Source: an uncultured Steroidobacter sp.
Lineage (GTDB): Bacteria; Pseudomonadota; Gammaproteobacteria; Steroidobacterales; Steroidobacteraceae
Length of the DNA: 10,066 nt
NCBI GenBank assembly: GCA_946478975.1
Contig: CAMLEO010000267.1
Span: 1-10,066 of the forward strand
Reading direction: 5' to 3'
Of this stretch, positions 1 through 5,963 are shown one piece after another. Numbering within the stretch: the first letter of the stretch is position 1; every line of letters begins with the position of its first letter. Made by a program: the position numbers and the translations under genes. Under the pieces are notes generated by a model, which saw nothing but the letters and a program-made list of their open reading frames with translations, was not told the DNA's origin and searched no databases.

Positions 1-1
1 C

Positions 2-373
2 GCGGTGGTCGTCCGTTACTCGGCCCGCATCAACGGACTGGACGCGATTGCGCTGACGAAACTCGATGTGCTCGATGGCCTGCCGCAGGTGCAGCTGTGC
101 ACCGGTTACAAAACGGCGACCGGCACGATGACCGAGTTTCCGGCCGACCTGCGGCTGCTGGCGGGCGCCGAACCGGTGTACGAAACGATGCCCGGCTGGC
201 AGTCGCCGACGAAGGGCGTGACGACGTTCGAGCGGATGCCTGCAGAGGCGCAGCGATACATCCGTCGTCTGGAAGAGACGAGCGGCGTCGCGTGCGCGAT
301 CATTTCAACAGGATCGGACCGCGCCGAAACGATCGTCCGGGGCGATTCGGTGGTGGCCGGGTGGCTGCGCTGA
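2..373 (+). CDS. purA: Adenylosuccinate synthetase, C-terminal part (5' end outside window)
   Basis: This is the last 123 residues of adenylosuccinate synthetase, the cytosolic enzyme that joins IMP and aspartate with GTP hydrolysis, the first committed step from IMP to AMP. The family is usually about 430 residues, so roughly the last 30 percent is seen. Recognisable pieces are INGLD followed by LTKLDVLDG (the guanine-contacting segment of the family), then CTGYKT, PGW, TTFERMP, and near the end ISTGSDR, which corresponds to the STGPDR element, here with Ser in place of the usual Pro. The reading frame is open through the left edge; a GTG at position 5 is an internal valine, not a start. The TGA at 371-373 directly abuts the stop codon of the convergent PilZ gene. 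Identification is secure from the family motifs. Confidence 0.96.
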   Translation, partial: AVVVRYSARINGLDAIALTKLDVLDGLPQVQLCTGYKTATGTMTEFPADLRLLAGAEPVYETMPGWQSPTKGVTTFERMPAEAQRYIRRLEETSGVACAIISTGSDRAETIVRGDSVVAGWLR

Positions 374-1030
374 TTACTGCTTCTTCTTGTCGATGAACTT
401 GCCGACACCCTTGGCGTCGGCATCATAGAACTCGATGCCGGCGCGGTACTGCACGCCCGACTTCGGCATCTCGAACGCCGCCCATGCGACACCCGCGCTG
501 AACCGCAGCGGCCTTGAGGTATCGGGCAGCGACATGCGCACGCGCTGGTTCGGCTTGAGGATGGTCGGCGACACGACCTGGGCACCGACGACCGACAGGT
601 CCACCAGCACGGCCGGGTTGCCGTCGACCAGCACTTCCACGTTGTCGACGATCTTGAAACGCGGTGCGCGGCGCGTGCCGCGCTGATCCAGCGGCGCGGC
701 CGGAACCGGCGGCGGCGCCGGAGCCGGCGGCGTCTCGACCGGCGCCGGAGCGGCCTCGGCGGCGGCAGCCGACTCTTCCGCGTCGGCAGCGACGATCTTG
801 ATTTCGCACTTGCTGAGCGACGGGTCGGCCTTGAGCCGGTTGATCAGCGCCGCGCCGCGCGAGGTGGACGCAAACGTTCGTTCGAGGGCGACCACAGCCG
901 GACGCTGCCGGGTGATGGCTTCGAGAGCACGCAGGGCATCCCTGTCCGCGAAAGTCAGCGCGTCCTTGAACTCGCCGCGCTCCTTCAACGGGCCGAGATG
1001 CTCGGAGGCAGCGATCAGAACTGTCGACAC
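374..1030 (-). CDS. PilZ-domain protein with degenerate receiver-like N-terminus
   Basis: A 218-residue probable cyclic di-GMP effector, cytosolic since no signal peptide or membrane segment is seen. Residues 1-83 resemble a CheY-type receiver fold (STVLIAAS start, a VVALE strand, a KADPSLSKCEIKIV end), but the place of the phosphate-accepting Asp appears to be Glu50. Residues 84-116 are an Ala/Pro linker. Residues 117-218 are a PilZ domain with both ligand-binding motifs: RxxxR at 120-124 and DxSxxG at 144-149 (DLSVVG), followed by the typical YRAGIEF strand at 195-201. The chosen start is GTG at 1030; no ATG fits, and no Shine-Dalgarno sequence is seen. The gene lies 60 bases after the truncated GH127 gene and may have its own promoter. 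PilZ binding is well supported by motif; the output (motility, polysaccharide, other) is not evident. Confidence 0.9.
   Translation of the reverse strand: MSTVLIAASEHLGPLKERGEFKDALTFADRDALRALEAITRQRPAVVALERTFASTSRGAALINRLKADPSLSKCEIKIVAADAEESAAAAEAAPAPVETPPAPAPPPVPAAPLDQRGTRRAPRFKIVDNVEVLVDGNPAVLVDLSVVGAQVVSPTILKPNQRVRMSLPDTSRPLRFSAGVAWAAFEMPKSGVQYRAGIEFYDADAKGVGKFIDKKKQ
714..751. repeat. Short GC-rich direct repeat in the PilZ linker
   Basis: The 11-base sequence GGCGCCGGAGC occurs at 714-724 and again at 741-751, within a wider GC-only stretch of about 690-775 that encodes the Ala/Pro linker of the PilZ protein. This looks like low-complexity linker DNA prone to length change by slippage and not like a functional site. 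Confidence 0.5.
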
Positions 1031-1040
1031 GAGAAACCGC

Positions 1041-1049
1041 AGTATAGCA
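1041..1049 (-). promoter_or_regulatory. Candidate extended -10 promoter element for the PilZ gene
   Basis: On the - strand the sequence TGCTATACT lies here, a good match to an extended sigma-70 -10 element (TGnTATAAT). No clear -35 hexamer is found 16 to 18 bases upstream, which an extended -10 can tolerate. A start of transcription 6 to 7 bases downstream would fall about 4 bases before the GTG at 1030, giving a nearly leaderless message, in agreement with the missing Shine-Dalgarno sequence. Single-motif evidence only. Confidence 0.35.
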
Positions 1050-1090
1050 ATCCCTCGGGTTGATACGGGACACGCTGGCCGCCCCTTTGC

Positions 1091-1747
1091 TCAATCGCCC
1101 GGCAGCGGGTTACGAAGATGTGCGGTCGGCCAAAAGTGGAAAACGTTGTCATACACCGCCGGATCGAGCAGCACGGTCGCGGACATGCCGAAGTGATTGC
1201 CCAACTCTGTCACGTCGATTCCACCTTCGGTGAACGCGTGCCAGCACAAGTCGCCTATGCGCCGGGCCGCTGAGAGGTAATGCTGCGCTGGAAAAAGTTT
1301 ATTCACCTCCAGCAGGCCGAGAATCACATAGCTGTGAGTCCAGATGTCCCAGGTGCGTTGGCTCGGCGCGCCGTCCCAGGTGCGCAACGGCGGCGGCTGC
1401 TTGCGAGTGAAGCGGCGCTCCGCTGCATACGTTCCGAGATAGCCGTCCTCGCCTTGCACGCCGACGAGAAAATCAGCGACTCGCAACACCTTCTCACGCA
1501 GCATGCCGTCGCCGGTGCGGTGAGCAGCGCGGGCCGCGGCGTACAGCCACTTGCCCGCGTGCTCACCGTACCAATCGCCCTCGTGGTTGCAGTCACGATG
1601 CGCGGGAGCAAACAACGCAATCGCCGGGCTGTGCTCATCGACGATGAATCGATGCAGCCTGCCGGACACATTCGCGGCCAGCGCCTCGCCGAGCACTCCA
1701 TCGAACTCGACTTGCGCAGCGTCCGCAAATTGCACGCGTGATCTCAT
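1091..1747 (-). pseudogene. Truncated GH127-type beta-L-arabinofuranosidase (DUF1680), N-terminal third only
   Basis: The 218-residue product matches the N-terminal part of the GH127 (DUF1680) (alpha/alpha)6-barrel family: GEHAGKWL at 61-68, DGYLGTY at 101-107, then WDIWTHSYVILGLLE at 133-147 and HFGMSATVLLDP at 185-196. Intact members cleave beta-L-arabinofuranosides and are about 600-660 residues. Resemblance stops near residue 197; the last 20 or so residues look unrelated and end in TGA. The known zinc-bound cysteine nucleophile and acid/base Glu of the family lie well after this point, so the product should be inactive as a glycosidase. The missing part is not found in any frame of the 60 bases before the PilZ gene, so this looks like deletion and not a simple frameshift. 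The ATG at 1747 is 4 bases after the stop of the preceding gene, so it was probably the last gene of the operon. No signal peptide is seen. Confidence 0.8.
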
Positions 1748-1751
1748 GTGC

Positions 1752-3899
1752 TCAGCCGGCGTCCACGACGCAGCGGAAGCCCAGCATGCCGGAGCGGTCC
1801 TTGCCCGGCGCCATCAGCAAATATTTGCCGTGTTGATCGAGCTGGTACGCCTGCGGGAAATACCAGTGTGACGTTTGCGGTTGATAAGAGCTGCCACCGC
1901 GAACCGCCGCGGCACGCGTGTGCTCATCGTGAAACTCGTCAGTCCATTGCCACACGTTGCCAACCAGATCCATCACGCCAAAGGGGCTTGCACCCTGCGG
2001 ATGCGCGTCGACGTCGGCGGGTGCCGGCATCTCGCGAGCTTTGCTTTGGGCCGGCATGTTGGCGATGTTCCAATCATTGCCCCATGGATACAAACGTCCA
2101 TCAGTGCCCTGCGCGGCGTATTGCCATTCCCATTCATGAGGAAGTCGCTTGCCGGCCCAGGCCGCATACGCGCGAGCATCTTCGATAGACACCCACGTCA
2201 CCGGCTTGTTCTCCCAGCCGCGACGAGGCGCGCCATCCACCCAATCGCGCAGGAAATTGTGAGCATCGCGCGGCCGATAGCCGGACGCATCGATGAACTT
2301 CTTGTACTGCGCGTTGGTCACCGGGTACTGGTCGATGTGGAACGACTTCACGTGCATGCGGTGGCGATGAGCGCGACGCGCGGAATTCTCCCAGGGATAC
2401 TGGAAATCCAGCCCTTTCCAGGTGTAGCCCTCGATCTCGATGCCGGTCACGACGAAATCGAAATCGGCGGCCGGAATCGCCACCATCCCTTCCGGCGCCT
2501 TCGTCACCGGACGAGTCGGCGCGATCTCCACCATCTGCTGCGGAATCGCCTGCCACACGTTCGATAACGATTGCAGCGGAACCTGGTTGTACTTCTTCAT
2601 CTGCGCGAGCAGCGCGTCGAGTCCATCGACCTTTGCTCCATTCTCCAACGCGAGCACCGCGCCGTAACCGCGCGTTTCGAGCGTCAGTGAGATGTATGCC
2701 TGGCCGTCAGCGATGCGTGGATTGATGCGCTCACCATTCCAGACATCGAAGTAACTGCGACCTTCACGATGCGGCACGATCAATTGCTCGCCGGTCATGT
2801 CGTATTCGTTACGATTGACGATGCTCCACAGCGTTACATCGCTGCTGGGGAACTTGCTGGCAAAGACGCCCTGCTGCGGCGTCAGCGCGTACGGTTCCCA
2901 ATCGAGACTCGTGAACAAATCCGCGAACTTTCGCAGCAGTGTCGCGAGACGACGCAGTGCCTCGCCATCGCGTGCGGTGAATTGATTCCACACGCCCCAC
3001 ACGTTCTCCCAGGCCACGTAACCGATGCCGTTGAAAAACATATAGTGAAAATCGTCGGTGCGATCGCGAGCCCAGCGATTCTCGATATTGATCACATGCC
3101 GCGGCTCCAGCCATTTGAGCTTGCTGACCGCCGGAATGATTTCGGTCGACGCCTTGCCCCAGCTCTGGTTGTTCCACATCAGCTGCTCGTCTGCATACGG
3201 CACCGACTCGGGCTGGAACGCGAGCGGATGCCCGATCGCGTCGGAGGCGACGCGGAACGAGCGAGGAACACCGTTGTATGTATCGCCGTTGACGCCGTCG
3301 GCGCCGACCAGCCTGGCGAGCTTCGCGACAGCCTCCCAATCGGGCACGCCTTCGCCCTTGGTGCCGTTGTCCCATGCCATCGTGGGAATGAACACTTTCA
3401 CGCCCCGGCGATGAAAGTCATCGACCGCCTGCTTCAAGCCTTCGATTCCACCGGGCAGGTCGCTCGCCAGCGCAGTTTGATTGCGATCGTCGATGCCGAT
3501 GTTGGTGTAGACGTACCAGATGAGCACGCTGTCCACGCCGCCGAAACGCCGCTCCAGGTCGTCGAGATATTTATCGACCGTGTACTTGCCGGCGACCGGA
3601 TCGTAGAAATATCGGTCCTCGACCATCATCTGCGTATGCACGTAATTGCGCTGGGTCCAACGGAACTCGGGCTTGCGATACTCCGCATCGTCGTAGCCCA
3701 TGCGGATCAGATGCTCGGTGCGCCACACCTTCATCTCGGCCAGCCACGTCGGCACCGCGCCGTTCACATCGATGCGCCATTGCCCGATGTTGATCATCGG
3801 CCAGCCCGGCGCTTTGCCGGGCGTCGGCAAATGAGCGCCGACAGTGTGCGGAAGTGCGTATTCGCCGATCTGAGTAACGGGAGCGCGTTGCGGCTTCAT
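1752..3899 (-). CDS. Glycosidase-like protein fused to a formylglycine-generating-enzyme-like (SUMF1) domain
   Basis: A 715-residue two-part protein without a signal peptide. Residues about 35-350 look like a TIM-barrel glycosidase: a DSVLIWYVYTN strand, GGIEGLKQAVDDFHRRGVKVF, then VGADGVNGDTYNG, FQPES and HVINIEN, which supply acidic candidates Asp206, Glu231 and Glu273. Residues about 350-420 (FDVWNGE, LETRGYGAVLAL) look like a C-terminal beta-sandwich. Residues 471-715 form an FGE-sulfatase/SUMF1 domain: FHIDQYPVTNAQYKKF, KPVTWVSIEDARAYAAWAGK, RLPHEWEWQYAA, LYPWGND, GNVWQWTDE, VRGGSSY and GFRCV. The copper-binding cysteine pair of true formylglycine-generating enzymes, expected just after RGGS, is absent, so sulfatase activation is unlikely; a binding or other role is possible. 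The ATG at 3899 was chosen because it sits 10 bases after the ribokinase stop; an upstream extension to 4040 would overlap that gene and looks non-homologous. Exact GH family not recognised. Confidence 0.82.
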   Translation of the reverse strand: MKPQRAPVTQIGEYALPHTVGAHLPTPGKAPGWPMINIGQWRIDVNGAVPTWLAEMKVWRTEHLIRMGYDDAEYRKPEFRWTQRNYVHTQMMVEDRYFYDPVAGKYTVDKYLDDLERRFGGVDSVLIWYVYTNIGIDDRNQTALASDLPGGIEGLKQAVDDFHRRGVKVFIPTMAWDNGTKGEGVPDWEAVAKLARLVGADGVNGDTYNGVPRSFRVASDAIGHPLAFQPESVPYADEQLMWNNQSWGKASTEIIPAVSKLKWLEPRHVINIENRWARDRTDDFHYMFFNGIGYVAWENVWGVWNQFTARDGEALRRLATLLRKFADLFTSLDWEPYALTPQQGVFASKFPSSDVTLWSIVNRNEYDMTGEQLIVPHREGRSYFDVWNGERINPRIADGQAYISLTLETRGYGAVLALENGAKVDGLDALLAQMKKYNQVPLQSLSNVWQAIPQQMVEIAPTRPVTKAPEGMVAIPAADFDFVVTGIEIEGYTWKGLDFQYPWENSARRAHRHRMHVKSFHIDQYPVTNAQYKKFIDASGYRPRDAHNFLRDWVDGAPRRGWENKPVTWVSIEDARAYAAWAGKRLPHEWEWQYAAQGTDGRLYPWGNDWNIANMPAQSKAREMPAPADVDAHPQGASPFGVMDLVGNVWQWTDEFHDEHTRAAAVRGGSSYQPQTSHWYFPQAYQLDQHGKYLLMAPGKDRSGMLGFRCVVDAG

Positions 3900-3909
3900 G
3901 AGTTCGAAA

Positions 3910-4791
3910 TCAGGAATGTTGAGACAAAAAAACTTGGAGCTCGGCGTGGGTCGGAATGCTCGATTGCGCGCCGGGCCGAGTGCAGGCAAGCGCGCCAGCT
4001 GCGTTCGCCGTGCGTAATGCATCGGACATACTCGCGCCACGATCCAGCGATGCGACCAGCACGCCGCAGAATGTATCGCCCGCCGCCGTTGTATCTACCG
4101 GCATCACAGCGAAGGCGTCTTGCATGAGAAGCTCACCATCGACACGCGCACAGCAGCCGCGATCGCCGAGCGTCACCACGATGCATGGCACGTCGATTCG
4201 CTGCATGCATTGTTCGATGCTGCCTTCGTGCGCCGACACTGTCGCGAGTTCGCCTTTGTTGACGACCAGCACGTCGAGCAAGCTCAGCAATTCATCCGGC
4301 AGCGGACGCGCCGGCGCGGCATTCAAAACAACTTTGACGCCTTGCTCGCGAGCAGCCTTTGCATAAGCCATCACTGTTTCGAGCGGCGTTTCGAGCTGCA
4401 ACAACAAGTGCGAGCAGCCCGCCAGCGGCGGCAAATGCTCCGCACGCAAAGCATTGTTTGCTCCAGGCGCGACAGTGATTGCATTCTCCGCATCATCGGA
4501 CACGCAGATAAAAGCGGTGCCGGTCGGCTGATCCGCCACGCGTACGACGTGCATCTCGACGCTTGCCCCGCGCAGCGATTCCTCGATCGGCTGTGCGAAC
4601 GGGTCGTTACCGAGCGCAAGTAACATTTGCGTGCGTGCATTGCCGGCGCGAGCACAGGCGATAGCCTGGTTGGCGCCCTTGCCGCCGGGATAGGTTTTAA
4701 AGTCTCGTCCGAGCACAGTCTCACCGGGCGCCGGAACGTGCGGTGCCTGGACCACGAAATCGAGATTGGCGGAGCCTGCGACCAGAATCAT
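3910..4791 (-). CDS. rbsK: Ribokinase-type sugar kinase (PfkB family)
   Basis: A 293-residue cytosolic kinase of the PfkB/ribokinase family, close to the usual length of about 300. It would phosphorylate a pentose, classically D-ribose to ribose 5-phosphate with ATP. The N-terminus ILVAGSANLDFV carries the substrate-side Asp, GGKGANQA at 36-43 is the first family signature, NAAPA at 157-161 and VVNKGE at 176-181 follow, TLGDRG at 207-212 belongs to the nucleotide site, and DTTAAGDTFCG at 233-243 is the second signature with the catalytic base Asp239. All expected residues are present, so it should be active. The ATG at 4791 lies 8 bases after the stop of the serine hydrolase gene. Ribokinase-like sequence suggests a pentose, but related kinases act on other sugars or nucleosides, so the substrate and the symbol are provisional. 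Confidence 0.92.
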   Translation of the reverse strand: MILVAGSANLDFVVQAPHVPAPGETVLGRDFKTYPGGKGANQAIACARAGNARTQMLLALGNDPFAQPIEESLRGASVEMHVVRVADQPTGTAFICVSDDAENAITVAPGANNALRAEHLPPLAGCSHLLLQLETPLETVMAYAKAAREQGVKVVLNAAPARPLPDELLSLLDVLVVNKGELATVSAHEGSIEQCMQRIDVPCIVVTLGDRGCCARVDGELLMQDAFAVMPVDTTAAGDTFCGVLVASLDRGASMSDALRTANAAGALACTRPGAQSSIPTHAELQVFLSQHS

Positions 4792-4799
4792 GCGCGTCT

Positions 4800-5957
4800 T
4801 CAGTGAGTCAGCGATTGATAGAGCCGATTGTAGAACGGCACGGTCAGCTTGGGCGGGTCCAGCGGCAGTCCTTGCGGAAGATGCTGCACCATCAGCAATG
4901 CAATCAGCTGTTCTTTGCGGTCTATGATGAAATACGTGCCGGCGGCGCCAAACCAGCCGAATTGCCCGGAGCTGCCCAGCCGGCCTCGCCGCTGCTCGTC
5001 GATTACAACATAGCCGCCGAGACCGAAGCCCTCGCCGGGTCGGAATTCGATTTGCGGTGGATGAAGATGCGCCAGTTGGTTCGACATCATCAGCTCTACT
5101 GTGCTGGCGCTCAGGATTCTTACGCCATCCAGTTCACCCCCGTTCAACAACATCTGACAGAACCGTGCGTAATCGGAGGCCGTCGAATACAGCCCGCCTG
5201 CCCCGCTCGGATACGGATTGATCGGTTCGCCCGCTGCCACGCCCGCGTAATCGGGCGCCGCAATCAGTCGCCCCTCTGGATCCGTGGATGTCATTTGCGC
5301 GCTCCGATGTCGCTGTGGCTTCGGTACGGAGAAGCCGGTATCAAGCATGCGCAATGGTTTGAAGATGCGCTCTTGCAGAAATTGATCGAACGGTTGCCCG
5401 GACCATACTTCGATCAAGCGGCTGAGTACGACCGTGTTCATGCCATCGTAGTTGAAATGCGTGCCGGGCTCGGTGGCCAAGGGCAGCGTGCTCAGCTTTG
5501 TGACATAGCTGCGTATGTCGCGCGCACCTTGCCCAGGGTTCTCACCGCCGACAGCGAAACCCGCCGCGTGAATGAACAAGTCACGCACGGTGATCGGCGG
5601 CATGGCGCGCATTTCCGGCAGGTACTTGCCGATGGCATCGTCGAGCTGAAACTTTCCTCGTTCCATCAGCATCAGCGCTGCGACGGAGGTGATCGGCTTG
5701 GTCATCGAATATATGCGAAAGATCGCGTCGGTCGGCATCGCTTCGGCGCTGTCCAATTGGCGTCGTCCATGAGCTTGCAAAGAAACAATTGCGCCGTGGC
5801 GGGCGATCAGTGTCACGGCGCCGAGATAGTGTTGTGCCTCGATGGACTCAGCGACGATCTCATCGGCTGCGGCAAACGGTAACGGTTCGGCTGAGTGCGA
5901 CACCGCGGCGAACGCAAGCATCCAGCTCGCGCTCGCCTTGGCAATGATTCCTGTCAT
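4800..5957 (-). CDS. Exported serine hydrolase, beta-lactamase class C / family VIII esterase fold
   Basis: A 385-residue penicillin-binding-protein-like serine hydrolase. Residues 1-23 look like a signal peptide (charged start, ASWMLAFAAV core, cleavage after SHSA), which places the enzyme in the periplasm. The catalytic SxxK motif is SMTK at 84-87, Tyr170 (in HFNYDG) is the likely second-motif base, and the third-motif region is GWFGAAGT at 334-341. Tyr followed by DG in place of SN, and a WFGAAG motif in place of KTG, fit family VIII carboxylesterases and related hydrolases better than true AmpC beta-lactamases. IFRIYSMTKPITS and GGLYSTASDYARF are typical of that group. The ATG at 5957 is 6 bases after the receptor stop, so it is co-transcribed with it. 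In this setting an ester- or amide-cleaving step on an imported compound is more likely than antibiotic resistance, but the substrate is unknown. Confidence 0.9.
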   Translation of the reverse strand: MTGIIAKASASWMLAFAAVSHSAEPLPFAAADEIVAESIEAQHYLGAVTLIARHGAIVSLQAHGRRQLDSAEAMPTDAIFRIYSMTKPITSVAALMLMERGKFQLDDAIGKYLPEMRAMPPITVRDLFIHAAGFAVGGENPGQGARDIRSYVTKLSTLPLATEPGTHFNYDGMNTVVLSRLIEVWSGQPFDQFLQERIFKPLRMLDTGFSVPKPQRHRSAQMTSTDPEGRLIAAPDYAGVAAGEPINPYPSGAGGLYSTASDYARFCQMLLNGGELDGVRILSASTVELMMSNQLAHLHPPQIEFRPGEGFGLGGYVVIDEQRRGRLGSSGQFGWFGAAGTYFIIDRKEQLIALLMVQHLPQGLPLDPPKLTVPFYNRLYQSLTH

Positions 5958-5963
5958 CAGCGC

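Noticed and set aside
1031..1090. Terminator, attachment site or insertion-sequence end between the GH127 remnant and the PilZ gene
   Set aside because: No stem-loop with a T-run, no target duplication and no recognisable inverted repeat could be made out in this short gap.
1752..2490. Functional formylglycine-generating enzyme that activates a sulfatase
   Set aside because: The catalytic cysteine pair after RGGS is missing and no sulfatase gene is present in the window.
3900..4040. Extended start of the glycosidase/SUMF1 gene inside the ribokinase gene
   Set aside because: It would overlap the ribokinase gene by about 130 bases, and the added 47 residues look like an out-of-frame reading of that gene.
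2769..4127. Long open frame on the + strand (452 codons) opposite the glycosidase/SUMF1 gene and the ribokinase gene
   Set aside because: It lies fully antisense to two genes with clear family motifs; its translation shows no recognisable domain and is typical of open antisense frames in GC-rich DNA.
4743..5882. Open frame on the + strand (379 codons) opposite the serine hydrolase gene
   Set aside because: Mirror of a gene with signal peptide and catalytic motifs; its own translation is rich in Arg/His/Gln and not protein-like.
4800..5957. Class C beta-lactamase resistance gene
   Set aside because: The second and third motifs differ from AmpC, and the gene is coupled to a receptor gene in a catabolic row; no resistance context is seen.
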